From positions 44,416,473 through 44,480,472 of the forward strand of contig ML660201.1 in NCBI GenBank assembly GCA_007570785.1: DNA of 64,000 nt. The letters run 5' to 3'. A model generated the notes under the pieces. The model saw only the letters and a list, made by a program, of their open reading frames with translations. It made no database searches and was not told the origin of the DNA. Made by a program: the position numbers and the translations under genes. This document shows positions 11,925 through 23,235 of this stretch, in pieces (within the stretch, counting starts at the first letter, position 1; the number at the start of each line of letters is the position of its first letter). Source of the DNA: Antilocapra americana. Lineage: Eukaryota > Chordata > Mammalia > Artiodactyla > Antilocapridae.

Positions 11925-12370
11925 ATACATATAAAGAAATAATCCTCAGCCATAAAGGAATGAAATAATGCCATTTGCTGCACCATGGGTGGACCCAGAG
12001 ATTATCATACTGAATGAAGTCAGATAATGACAAATATGTATCTCTTACATGTGGAATCTAAAAAGGAATGATACAAATGAACTTATTTATAAGCGTCATA
12101 AATGTAGAAAAATTTACATTCACCAGGAAGAAATGGGGAAGAGTGATAAATCAGGAGTCTGAGATTCAAATATATACACTACTACATCTAAAATAACTAA
12201 CAAGAACCTAGTAATGTATAGCACAGGGAACCCTCCTTAGTACTCTGTAGTGATCTATATGGGAAGAAAATCTCAAAAAGAGTGGATGTATGTATAACTG
12301 ATTTACTTTGCTGTATACCTGAAAGTAACACATTATAAATCATCTATATTCCAGTAAAAATTTAAAAAAT

Positions 12371-12555
12371 AGTAATAAATTCAAGTGCCTCTTGGCCTCT
12401 AATGCTCTTGTGAAAAAGGATATATAAAATGCAGTTGGGGAACCTCTTCTGTAAAAATCAGAGTAAACAGTTGAGGCTTTGGAAACCACCCCACCCACAT
12501 CACTTTTTGGGGAAGAAAAACAAAACAGCTCTTCAAGAATGGAACAGTCGGCTTA
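12371..12555 (+). repeat. Spacer between two L1 elements, copy 2 of tandem unit
   Basis: It is paralogous to 6706-6886, with the same order of short landmarks ('tataaaatgcagttggg', 'gtaaaaatcagagtaaacag', 'gctcttcaagaatgga'). It lies between the 3' end of L1 copy 2 and the 5' UTR of the next L1. Confidence 0.7.
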
Positions 12556-13312
12556 CAGTTCAAGATGGCAGAGTAAAAGGACATGCACTCATTTCCTTCT
12601 GCAAGAGCATGAAAATCACAACTAGCTATTGAGTAACCATTCACAGAAGGATGCTGGAACCTTCCAAAAAAAAAGATACCTCACCTTCAAAGACAAAGAA
12701 GCTGCGGCAAGACGGCAGGAGGGGGACAATCACAGTAAAATCAAATCCCATACCCACCAGGTGGGTGACCCATGGACTGGAGAACATTGATACCAAAGAA
12801 GTTCTCCCACTTTTGTGAAGGTTCTGAACCCCACGTTGGACTTCCCAGCCAGGGATCTGACAGAGGGACTGGGAATCCCCGGGAATCTGGCCTTGAAGGC
12901 CAGCAGGATTTGATTACAAGACTTCCACAGGACTAGGGCAGAGAGTCTCCAGTCTTGGGAGGGCACAAGCAAAACCCTATGGGCACCAAGACTCAGAGGA
13001 GAGGAGCAGTGACCCAACAAGAGACTGGGCCAAAGCCATCTTCTAGTGTTGGGTCTCCTGTGGAGGTGTGGGTTGGCCAGGCTCACCGCAAGGATGGAGG
13101 CACTGGCAGCAGCAGTCTGGAAAGGCCCTCCCTTGGCATAAACCCTCTTGGAGGTCGCCATTAACCTGATGCAGACTCAAGGGCTGGGTCACCAGGGAGG
13201 GAGCACAACCTCACCCAACAGCAGGTAACTGGATTAAAGCTTGACTGAGTAAGGCCCTGTCCACCAGAGCAAGAACCAGTTTTTCCCACCACCAGTCTCT
13301 CCCATCTGAATT
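12556..13312 (+). mobile_element. L1 5' UTR of a third L1, interrupted by BovB
   Basis: It starts at 'gttcaagatggcagagtaaa' and extends through L1 leader sequence to about 13312 ('ccagtctctcccat'). L1 sequence then resumes near 20124 ('ccatcaggaagcttacaca'). The rearranged BovB and its polypurine block were inserted in between. Confidence 0.7.
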
Positions 13313-14268
13313 AAATTTGTCCTTTCCCGTCCATTTTATTTCACTAATTCCTAAAACGTCGATGTTCATGCTTGCCATCTCCTGTTTGACCACTTTCAAT
13401 TTACTTTGATTCATGGGCTTAACATTCCAGGTTCCCATGCAACACTGTTTTTTACAGCATCGGACTTTACTTTCACCACAAGACACATCCACAACTGGAT
13501 GTCATTTCTATTTTGGCTCAGCCTCTCCATTCCTTCTGGAGCTATTTCTCCACTCCTTTCCAGTAACATATTGGACATCTACTGACCTGGGGGGTGGGCG
13601 GGCGGTTCCTCTTTCAGTGTCTTTATCTTTCTGCCTTTGCAAACTGTTCACGGGGTTCTCAAGACAAGAATACTGAAGTGGTTTGTCATTCCCTTTTCCA
13701 GTGAATCACATTTTGTCAGAACTCTCCACCATGGCCTGTCTGACTTGGGTGGCCCTATACGGCATGGCTCATAGTTTCATTAAGTTACACAAAGCTGTGA
13801 TCCATGTAATTACTTTGGTTAGTTTTCTGTGATTGTGGTTTTCATTCTTTCTGCCCTCTGATGGGCAGAGGCTTGTGCAAGCTTCCTGATGGAAAGGGGG
13901 AAAACTGGGTCTTGCTCTGGTGGCCAAGGCCATGCTCAGTAAATCTTTAATCCAATTTCCTGCTGATAGGTGGGGCTGTGTTCTCTTCCCGTAGGGTAAT
14001 AGAGACCTCCTCCAAAAGGACTTATACCAGCACATTCCCAGAATCGCTGCTGACCCCAGGAGGCAGGCCATTGCTGACCCACGCCTCTGCCAGAGACTCC
14101 CAGACACAGACAGGCAAGTCTGGTTCAGTCTATCGTGGGGTCACTGCTCCCTTCTCCTGGGTTCTGGGGCACACAAAGTTTTCTTTGTGCCCTCCAAGAG
14201 TCTCTGTTTTCCCAGTCCTGTGAAAGTTCCGTAACCAAATCCCGCTGACCTTCAAAGTCAGATTCCAT
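13313..14268 (-). mobile_element. BovB LINE, inverted 5' segment
   Basis: Read on the minus strand this is BovB 5' leader followed by the start of the endonuclease domain, with 'MGTWNVKPMNQSKLKVVKQE' and 'NIDVLGISEIKWTG' (13492 down to about 13320). The adjoining plus-oriented segment starts within the same element region. This arrangement fits a twin-priming 5' inversion. Confidence 0.8.
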
Positions 14269-14958
14269 GCAGATTTTCATTGACATTTTAGGCATCAGTG
14301 AACTAAAGTGAACTGGAGTGGGCGAATTTAATTCAGATGACCACTGGATCTACTATGTAGGCAAGAATCCCTTGGAAAAAATGGAGTAGCCCTCATAGTC
14401 AACAAGAATCCAAAATGCAGTACTTGAGAGCAATCTCAAAAACAACAGATGATCTCTGTTTCCAAGGCAAACCATTCAGTATCACAGTAACCCAAGCCTA
14501 TGATCCAACCAGTAATGCTGAAGAAGCTTGAATTGAATACTTCTACGAAACCTACAAGACCTTTTAGAACTAACACCAGAAAAAGATGTGCTATTCATCA
14601 CAGGGGACTGCAATACAAAGTAGGAAGTCAAGAGATATCTGGAGTAACAGGCAAGTGTGGCCTTGAAGTACAAAATAAAGCAGGACAAAGGCTAATAAGA
14701 GTTTTGCCAAGAGAACGCACTGGTCATAGCAAACATCCTCTTCCACCAACACAAGAAAAGACTCTACATGTGGACATGGTCCATACAGAAGCCAAACTGA
14801 TTATATTCTTGCAGCTAAAGATGGAGAAGCTCTATCCAGTCAGCAAAAACAAGACCTGGACTGTGGCTCATACCATCAGCTCGTTATTGCAAAATTCAGG
14901 CTCAAATTGAGGAAAGTAGGGAAAACCACTGCAGGCCATTCAGCTATGACCTAAATCA
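14269..14958 (+). mobile_element. BovB LINE, endonuclease segment
   Basis: Plus-oriented BovB endonuclease-domain sequence with several stops and frameshifts; a 14500-14910 reading frame retains the stretch 'VGSQEISGVTGKCGLEVQNK'. It overlaps by a few tens of bases, in element coordinates, with the end of the inverted segment. It stops abruptly at the start of the polypurine tract. Confidence 0.8.
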
Positions 14959-16231
14959 AAGAGAGACATGCAGTGAGAGGCAAATCAAGAGAGAGGGTAG
15001 GATAAAGAGAAAGAGATAAGAGACAGAAAAGAGGGGCCGGGGCAGAGAAAGAGGGAGAGGGGGGGAGAGAGACAGTGAGAGGGAGGGAGACATGGGGGGA
15101 AGGAAGGACAGAGGGGAAAAAAGAGAAAGAAGGAAGAAGGAAGGAAGAGATGGGGGAGAGGGAGAGAGACAGAGTTTGAGAAGGAGGGAGGCAGAAACAG
15201 AGGGAGGGCAAAGACAGAGGTAGGGAGGGAGAAAGAGAAGGAGGAAGGAAGGAAAAAGAGAGAGAGAGTAGGAGGGAGACAGAAATAGAGAGTGAGAGAG
15301 ACAGGCTGAGAAGGAAGGAGGTTTGAAGACAGAGAGACGGAAGAGAGAGAGAGATACACAGAGAAAGAGAGACCAAGAGAGTGGGAGAGAGAAAGAAAGA
15401 GAGAGGAGGAAAAAAAGGAGGGAGAAAGACAGAAATTGAGAGGGAGAAAGAAAGAGATAGGGAGAGGACACTGAGAAAGAGAGGCCAAGAGAGACTGGGA
15501 GGGAGGAAGATAAAAAGAGAGAGGGAGAAGACACAGGGTGAGACAGAGGCAGGGAAAGACGGAAGGGAAAAGGGAGAGAAAGACAGGAGAGAGACCTAGA
15601 GGGAAAGAGAGTGGGAAAAGACAGAGCAAGAGAGAGAAACACAGACAGGGAAAGAGACTAAGCCGGAGGGAGACAGACAGACAAAGAGGGAATGGGGTGG
15701 AGGAGAGAGAGGGGGGATACAGAGAGACAGTTCAACAGACAGGAAGGGAGGGAAACAGAGAAAGAGAGAGAGAAACAGACAGGGACAGACCAAGAGAGTA
15801 GGTGGGAAGGAGGGAGAGACAGTGACAGGGAGACAGACAGAGAAAGAAAGAGGGAGGGAGATAGAGGCAGGGCAAGAGAGAGACAGAGAAAGACTGAAAG
15901 AGGGAGGGAGATAGCAAGGAAGGGATGGGGAAAAGGAGACAAAGAGACACACAGCCGGAGAGACAGCAAGGGACCAAGACAGTAGGTGGGAGCAGGGGAG
16001 AAAGAGAGAGAAAGAGCGAAAAAGAAAAAGGGTGTGAGAAAGAGAGAGAGAGACCAAGAGACAGGGAGGGAGGGAGAGAAAGAGAGACTGAGAGGATGGG
16101 AAGAAAGGAGTAAGAGCAAGAGGGACAGAAGGAGAGACAGAAATAAAAGTGGGGTGGGGAGAGAGACAGGGCAAGGTAGAGAGCTAAAGAAAGAGGGAGG
16201 GAGGGAAAGAGGCAGAGAGGGAGGGAGGGTG

Positions 16232-16272
<41 letters not shown>

Positions 16273-17985
16273 CAGAGAGAGAGAGACAGGGAGAGAGACC
16301 AAGAGAGTGGGGGGGGGGGGGGGGGGGNNNNNNNNNNNNNNNNNNNNNNNNNNNNNNNNNNNNNNNNNNNNNNNNNNNNNNNNNNNNNNNNNNNNNNNNN
16401 NNNNNNNNNNNNNNNNNNNNNNNNNNNGGGGGGGGGGGGAGGCAGGGGGTAGGGGAGAAACAGAGTGACAGGGAAGCAGAAAGAGACAGAGTGAGGAAGG
16501 GAGCAACTCCAGGGAGTAGGGGAGGTAGAGAGAGAGGGAAAGAGGCAAAGAGAAAGAGGGAGGGAGAAGCAGAGTGGGTGAGGGAAAGAGACAGGGAGGA
16601 AAGAAGGGAGAAAAAGAGAGAGAAAAGGATAAGGGGAAAGAGAAAGAGACCAGGAGACAGAGAAAGACCGAGAGAGAAAAGAGACACAGAGGAAGACAGA
16701 CAGACAGAGAGGGTGGGAGGGAAGGGGAATTAGAAAGTGACAGAGAGAGAGAGAGAACAGGGAGTCAGGGAGAGACTAAGACACAGGGAGTGAGGGAGAG
16801 GGAGAGAAACGTAAGAGACAAGAGATGGACAGAGAGTGACAGGGAAAGCGACAGTGAGAAAGAGACAGACATGGGGGCAGGAGGGCCATGCAAGAGAGAG
16901 ACAGAGGAGGGAGGGAGGAAGTGAGGAAGAGGAGACACAAGAGAAGGGAGGAGGAGAGAGGGAGGGAGGGAGAGGGAAGGACACACAGAGAAAGGCAGAG
17001 GGTGACAGAGAAATAAGGAAGAGTGACTGAGGGCGGGAGAAAGAGACAGGGAGAGAGAGGGACGGAGGGAGACACAGAAAAAGAGTGGGATGGGACAAGA
17101 GAGAGGCCAAGGGAGGGAGGGAAAAAGAAACAACAAAGAGGAAGAGAAACTGAACAACAGGGGCAAGAAAGAGAAAGGAAAAGAGACAGAGAGAGAGAGG
17201 AGGGCGGTGGAAAGAGTCAGGGAGAGAGAGGGAAGGACACAGAGAGAGAGGAAGAGACAGAGACACCAAGAAACAGAGTGGGAGGGAGGGAGGGAGGGAG
17301 GGAGGGAGGGAGGGAGGGAGATAAAGAGAGAGTGCAGGAGAGGGGAAAGGAGAGACAGAGACAGGGAGAGAGACTGAAAGAGAGTGGGAGGGTGTGATAG
17401 AGCGGAGAGACCTAAAGAGAGAGTAGGAGAGGGGAAAGGAGAGAGAGACAGGGAGAGAGACTGAGAGAGAGTGGGAGGGTGTGATAGAGCGTGACAGAGA
17501 GAGAAAAGAGGGGAGACAGAAACAAAGAGAGAAACAGAGTGAGACAGGGAGAGACCAGGACAGGTGGAGGGAAGGAGGCAGAGAGGGCGACAGGGAAAGA
17601 GGGAGGGAGAGGGACAAGGAAAGAGAGACAGAGAAAGAAAGAGGGAGGGGTAAAGAAAGACAGAGTGGGTGAGAAAGAGGGAGAAAGAGAGCAGGGAAAG
17701 AGAGAGAGAGAGAGAGAGAAAGTGTGTGCAGGAGGCAGGGAGAAAGAGATCAAGACAGAAAAAGAAAAGGGGAAGGAGGGAGGCAGAGAGGGCCGGGAGG
17801 TTGTGGGGAGAGAGACACAGACAGACCCGAAGAGAGACAAAGACCAAGGAAGAGGGAGGGAGAAAGAGAAACAGAGCAGGAAAGAGAGGCAGAGAAAGAG
17901 AGACCAATAGAGGGAGGCAAAAAGAAAAGGGGGGGGGGGGGCGAGAGGCATAGAGAGACAGAAAATAAAACAGGGAGGGGGGAAA
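14959..17985. repeat. About 3 kb polypurine (GA/GGGA-rich) low-complexity block
   Basis: The plus strand is almost pure A and G, with sparse C and T mostly in 'gaca', 'gacc' and 'gtggg' contexts. Higher-order repetition is visible: a block beginning 'aggggaaagg' at 17341 recurs at 17430 (89-bp period), both copies ending 'gggagggtgtgatagagcg'. Also present are a (GGGA)n run at about 17281-17320, poly-G at 16311-16327, 16428-16439 and 17931-17941, and a gap at 16328-16427. It separates the BovB endonuclease segment from its reverse-transcriptase segment. Long minus-strand reading frames over it are compositional artefacts. Confidence 0.9.
16328..16427. other. Assembly gap (100 N) flanked by poly-G
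   Basis: Exactly 100 N, bounded by 17 G on the left and 12 G on the right. The round length suggests a placeholder, so the true size of the polypurine block is unknown. Confidence 0.98.
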
Positions 17986-18128
17986 GGCACAAATGAACCT
18001 GCCAACTAAACGGCCTCACAGATACATACAGAGAAGAGACCTTTAGCTGCAAAGGGGGAGGGGAAGAGGGAAGAGAGGCACAGGGAGTTCCAGGTTAGTA
18101 GATGCAAAGTCTGACATTTACAGTGAAT

Positions 18129-18400
18129 AGGAATGCCCCTGGCGGTCCAGTGGTTAAGAATCTGCCTTCCCATGCAGGTGAGGCAGGTTAGATCCCTGGT
18201 TGGGGAACTAACATCACAGGGACACAAGGCAACTAAACCAGCTGGTAACCACTAGAGAATCTGTGAGCCGCAAGGACTCAGTCCATGCGCTCTAGAGCCC
18301 ATGCTCTGCAACAAGACCAAGAGCTGCAGCTAGAGGAAGCCCACACAGTGCAACGGAGACCCAGCTCGGGCAAGAAAGGATGGAGGAACAACAGAGTCCT
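18129..18400 (+). mobile_element. tRNA-Glu-type SINE
   Basis: It starts 'gaatgcccctggcggtcc', followed by 'agtggttaagaatctgcc', 'agatccctggttggggaa' and 'gagcccatgctctgcaac' monomers. It lies between the polypurine block and the BovB reverse-transcriptase segment. Confidence 0.85.
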
Positions 18401-18499
18401 CATGTACAGTGCAGGCAACTAAATCCAGTCTCCTGGGATAACCACAGCAGAAAACAACATTAAAAAGAATGTGTGTATATATGACTGCGTTACCTTACT

Positions 18500-20123
18500 G
18501 TACAGAAGAACTACACAACAGAGGACTTCATGACCCAGATAACCACAATGGTGTAGCCACTCACCTAGAGCCAGACGTCCTGGAAGGTGAAGTCAAGAAG
18601 GCCTTAGGAAGCATCACTACGAACAAAGCTGTGGAGGTGATGGAATTCCAGGTGAGCTATTTCAAATCCTAAAAGATAATGCTGTGAAAGTGCTACACTC
18701 AATATGCCAGCAGATTTGGAAAACTCAGCGGTGGCCACAGGACTGGACAAGGTCAGTTTTCATTCTAATCCCAAAGAAGGGTAATGCCAAGGAAAGTTCA
18801 TATTATCCCACAATTGCACTCATTTTGCATGCTAGCAAGGTAATGATTGAAATCCATCAAGCCAGGTTTCAACAGTATGAACTGAGAACTTCCAGATGTA
18901 TAAGCTGGATTAGAAAAGGCAGATGAACCAGAGATCAAATTGCCAACATCCACTGGATCATAGAAAGAGCAAGAGAATTCTAGAAAAACATCTACTTGTG
19001 ATTCACTGACTATGCTAGAGTCTTTGACCGTGTGGATCACAACAAACTGGAAAATTCTTAAAGCGATATGAATACCAGACCACCTTACCTGCCTCCTGAG
19101 AGAAATGTATGCAGGTCAAGAAGCAATAGTTAGAATCAGGCATGGAACAACAGACTGGTTCAAAATGGGGAAAGGAGGACGTCAAGGCAGTATATCATCA
19201 CCCTGTTTATTTAACTTATATGCAGAGTACATCATGCAAAATGCTGGGCTTGATGAAGTACAAGCTGGAATCAAGATTGCTGGGGGAAATATTAATAACC
19301 TCAGATATGCAGATGACATTACCCTTATGGCAGAAAGTGAAGAGGAATTAAAGAGCCTGCGATTCATGGGTGGCAGAGTCGGACCTGACTAAGCAACTAA
19401 ACTGAACTAATGAAGGTGAAAGACGAGCGTGAAAAAGCTGGCTTAAAACTCAACATTCAAAAAATGAAGATCATGGCATCCAGTTTCATCACTTCATGAT
19501 AAATAGATGGGGAAACAATGGAAACAGTGACACATCTTATTTTCTTGGACTCCAAATTCACTGTGGACAGTGACTGCAGCCATGAAATTAAAGATACTTG
19601 CTCCTTGGAAGGCAAGCTATGACCAACCTAGACAGCATATTAAAAAGCAGAGACATCATTTTGATGATAAAGGTCTGCACAGTCAAAGCCACGGCTTTTC
19701 CAACAGGCATGTAGGAATGTGAGAGTTGAACCATTAAGAAGGCTGAGCGCTGAACAATTGATGTTTTTGAACTGTGGTGCTGGACAAGACTCTTGAGAAA
19801 GTCCCCTGGACAGCAAGGAGATCAAACCAGTCAATCCTAAAGGAAATCAACCCTGAATATTCACTGGAAGGACTAATGCAGAAGCTCTAATACTTTGGCC
19901 ACCTGATGCGGACAACTCACTGGAAAAGACTCAGATGCTAGGAAAGATTGAAGGAAGGAGGAAAAGGGGACGGCAGAGGATGAGATGGTTGGACGGCATC
20001 ACTGACTCAATGGGCATGAATTTGAGCAAACTCCGAAGACAGTGAAGGAGAGGGAAGCCTGGTGTGCTGCAGTCCATGAAGTCGTAAAGAGTTGGACACA
20101 CCTGACCAACTGAACAACAACAA
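18500..20123 (+). mobile_element. BovB LINE, reverse-transcriptase and 3' segment, degenerate
   Basis: Plus-oriented BovB sequence from upstream of the RT fingers to the 3' end. Visible landmarks: 'VLHSICQQIWKTQRWPQDWT' (18684 frame), the RT stretch 'SSPCLFNLYAEYIMQ', and the catalytic YADD motif at 19306-19317. The frame is broken between these blocks, so it encodes no working enzyme. It ends with 'tgaacaacaacaa', after which L1 resumes. Roughly the region between endonuclease and RT is missing or replaced by the polypurine block. Confidence 0.9.
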
Positions 20124-21190
20124 GGCCCTGCCATCAGGAAGCTTACACAAGCCTCTTAGCCTCCTCCCTCAGAGGGCAGAGAGAAAAAGTAAGAGGAACC
20201 ATAGTCCCACAAAGCTAAAACAAAAATCGCATTACAGAAAAGTTAATCAGCATGAAAAAGCAGAAGTCTATGTCCCAGATGAAGGGACAAGACAAAACCC
20301 CAGAAAAACAACTAAATGAAGCAGAGACAGGCAACCTTCCAGAAAAACGATGGAGGCAAAGAATGAGAAGATGCAAGAAATGTTTACCAAAGACCTAGAA
20401 CTAAAGACACACACAATAAGGTACTAGAAGGAATCAACAGCAGAATAACTGAAGCACAACAGATAAATGACCTGGAGAGAATAGTGGAAGTCACTGCCAC
20501 AGAACAGAATATTGAAAAAAAGAATGAAAATGAATAATGACAGCCCAAGAGACCTCTGGGACAACATTAAATGCACAAACATTCACATTATAAAGGCCCT
20601 AGAAGGAGAAGCAAGAAAGGACCTGAGAAATATTTGAAGAGATAATAGCTGAAATTTTCCCTAATATGGGAAAGGAAATAGTCAACCAAGTCCAGGAAGC
20701 ACAGAGTCCCAGGCAGGAGAAACCCAAGGAGGAACACACCGAGACACACAGTAATCGAACTGACAAAAATTAAAGACAAATAAAATATTAAAAGTAACAA
20801 GGGAAAAATGACAAATAACATACAAGGGAACTCTCATCAGGCTATCAGCTGATTTCTCAACAGAAATTCTACAAGCCAGAAGGGAATGGCATGATGTATT
20901 TAAAGTGATGAAAGGGAAGAACCTACAACCAAGAACATTCTACCCAGCAAGACTCTCCTTCAGGTTTGATGGAGAAGTCAAAAGCTTTCCAGACAAGCAA
21001 AAGTTAAGAGAACTCAGCACCACCAAGCGAGCTTTACAACAAAAAAAAACAAGGCAGGAAACCAAGAGAAAGAAAAGACTTACCCACAGAAAATAAACCC
21101 AAACAATTAAGAAAATGATAGCAGGATCATATATATTGATAATTATCTTAAATGCAAATGGATTAAACGCACCAACCAAAAGACACAGCA
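20124..21190 (+). mobile_element. L1 5' half (leader and ORF1 region) continuing after BovB
   Basis: It continues the L1 interrupted at 13312 ('ccatcaggaagcttacaca', then 'agagggcagagagaaaaag'). ORF1-like sequence follows up to about 21060 and matches 1-363. It then breaks off near 21190, just after the beginning of ORF2-like sequence. It has no coding capacity. A 3'-truncated L1 is unusual and points to rearrangement rather than simple retrotransposition. Confidence 0.7.
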
Positions 21191-21734
21191 AATGAAAACA
21201 TGCACATGTATGCACTTCCACCTATCAAAGCACTCTGCTTGACCCCCCAAACTGTAATTATTCTACACTGTTAGGTTAATCATGTTCCCATTATGGCTTG
21301 CAACTGTAATTATCTGTCATTTTTTGTCTGGCTACTGATTCTGCAAACTGATAAACATCTTTCACTAATGCGATTAATTATTAATCAATACCACTGCATC
21401 ATGATTGGTCAACAAAAATAATAGAATTCTGTATCACCAAAACTACCATTCAATAGAGAAACCTGTAATCACTTTTTAAAATCCAAATACGTATCAGAAT
21501 TATCTCAAAAATTTTTTGAAAAATACAAATGCCCAGGTACTGCTTTTTTTCACCAGAGCTCCAGAGGCATTTCTAATGAGCAGCCATGTTGAAATTTCAA
21601 CAACTGGACTATACTAGGCTCTTTTACTTTTATCTGCGTTGTTTCACTTTTTCGAACTCATATTCAGTGCTCTCATTTCATTTAGTTTATGTTTTCTAGT
21701 TTCTCCATCTCTTTTTTTTCCTCATGTTCTTTCT
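21191..21734. other. AT-rich intronic sequence with a MER5A-like fragment
   Basis: No gene is seen. 21495-21600 resembles the MER5A hAT-Charlie element ('catttctaatgagcagccat' with the preceding 'aaatgcccaggtactgc'). The rest is unclassified AT-rich DNA. Confidence 0.45.
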
Positions 21735-21747
21735 TAAACCTTTATCA

Positions 21748-22216
21748 GTTCAGTTGCTCAGTCATGTCCAACTCTTTGCGACCCCATGGACCACAGCACG
21801 CCAGACCTCTGTCCATCACCAACTCGTGGAGTTTACCCAAACTCACGTCCATTGAGTCGGTAATGCCATCCAACCATCTCATCCTCTGTCGTCCCCTTCT
21901 CCTCCCACCTTCAATCTTTCCCAGCATCAGAGTCTTTTCAAATGAGTCAGTTCTTCGCATCAGGTGGCCAAAGTTTTGGAGTTACAGCTTCAACATCAGT
22001 CCTTCCAATGAATACTCATAACTGACCCCCTTTAGGATGGACTGGTTGGATCGCCTTGCAGGTCAAGGGACTCTCAAAAGTCTTCTCCAGCACCACAGTT
22101 CAAAAGCATCAATTCTTTGGTGCTCAGCTTTCTTTATAGTCCAACTCATATCCATATATGACTACTGGAAAAACCACAGCCTTGAGTAGACGGACCTTTG
22201 TTGGCAAAGTAATGTC
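21748..22216 (-). mobile_element. BovB LINE 3' fragment with 13-bp TSD
   Basis: A reverse-oriented BovB 3' end; on the minus strand 21745-21960 reads '[19 protein letters not shown]'. The 13 bases 'taaacctttatca' occur on both sides (21735-21747 and 22217-22229), a perfect target-site duplication that fixes the insertion boundaries. Confidence 0.92.
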
Positions 22217-22229
22217 TAAACCTTTATCA

Positions 22230-22945
22230 AGGGGAGTGGAAAAGCTCTTTTACGGGAATGTAAACTGATACAGCCACTGTGGACAACAGTCTCAAGGTTC
22301 CTTAAAAAACTAAAAGTACTACCACATGAGCCAGTAATCCCACTCCTGGGCATATACCCTGAGAAAACCATTAATTCACAATGGCACACGTACCCCAATA
22401 TTCACTGCAGCATTGTTTACAGTAGCCAAGACAGGGAAGCAACAGAGGAAAAGATAAAGAAGATATGATACCTATACACAATGGAGTATCACTCAGCCAT
22501 TAAAAAGAATGAAATAATTGCATTTGCAGCAACATGATGGACCTAGAGACGGTCATACTGAGTGAAATAAGTCAAAGAGACAAAGAGAAATGTCATATGA
22601 CATCCTTTATACACAGAATCTAAAAAGAAATGATACAAACGAACTTATCTGAAAAACAGAAAACAGACTCATGAACTTGGAGAATCGCCAGAGGGGAAGG
22701 GACAGTTACAGAGTTTGGGATAAACATGTAAACACTGCTAAATTTAAAATGGATAAGCAGCAAAGTCCTACTGTACAGCACAGGGAAGTCAGTGTTATGT
22801 TGCAGCCTGGATCAATGGGGAATTTGGGCAAGAATGGATACATGTATATGTATGGCTGAGGCCCTTTGCTGTCCACCTGAAACTATCACAACGATAATTA
22901 GCGCAACTCCAAAATAAATTATAAAGTTTAATAATAAAAAAGGAA
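22230..22945 (+). mobile_element. L1 3' end
   Basis: Typical L1 3'-UTR landmarks ('atcccactcctgggcatata', 'ctgaaactatcacaacgata') end in an A-rich tail near 22940. This L1 was the target of the BovB at 21748-22216. Confidence 0.8.
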
Positions 22946-23094
22946 TGAAATTAGAAAAAAAAGCTTTTACACATAAAGAATACATATTTTAGAAATTATT
23001 TAGAATTTACTTATGAATTTTTGCCTAAGTAAAAAATTTATAACATTTTGATTCTACTTGCTTAATTTAGTATGAATAGAATGCTAGATTTCTA

Positions 23095-23235
23095 TTTAAA
23101 AAAAAATAGATATGAACAAGCAACAAAGGTTTACTGAATAGCATAGGAAACTGTAGTCAGTATCTTGTAATAACCTATAATGGAAAATAATTTCAAAAAC
23201 AGTGTATCTGTACATGTATAACTGAATTACACACA
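23095..23235 (+). mobile_element. Short L1 3'-end fragment
   Basis: L1 terminal sequence 'caacaaaggtttactgaata' and 'ataatggaaaataatttc', much like 7500-7610. The flanking 22946-23094 is AT-rich with no recognisable feature. Confidence 0.6.

Larger units (their letters stand above)
7690..12370 (+). mobile_element. L1 LINE, copy 2 of tandem unit, degenerate
   Basis: L1 ORF2 and 3'-UTR sequence collinear with copy 1 from about 1850 onward, with no coding capacity. About 190 bases of ORF2 are missing near 10262. It carries SINEs at four positions also occupied in copy 1, an antisense L1 tail at 10283-10695 and a BovB fragment at 11439-11924. The 3' UTR ends near 12370 in 'ccagtaaaaatttaaaaa'. 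Confidence 0.8.

Noticed and set aside
14951..17907. Long minus-strand open frames (up to about 380 codons) rich in Ser, Leu and Pro
   Set aside because: They are translations of the CT strand of the polypurine block, some crossing the N gap. The composition is purely repetitive, frames overlap in all registers and no domain is visible.
18469..19392. Reverse-transcriptase fragments with YADD as an active gene
   Set aside because: The YADD and neighbouring motifs are present but split by stops and frameshifts, and the element is inverted and interrupted upstream. It is a dead BovB copy.
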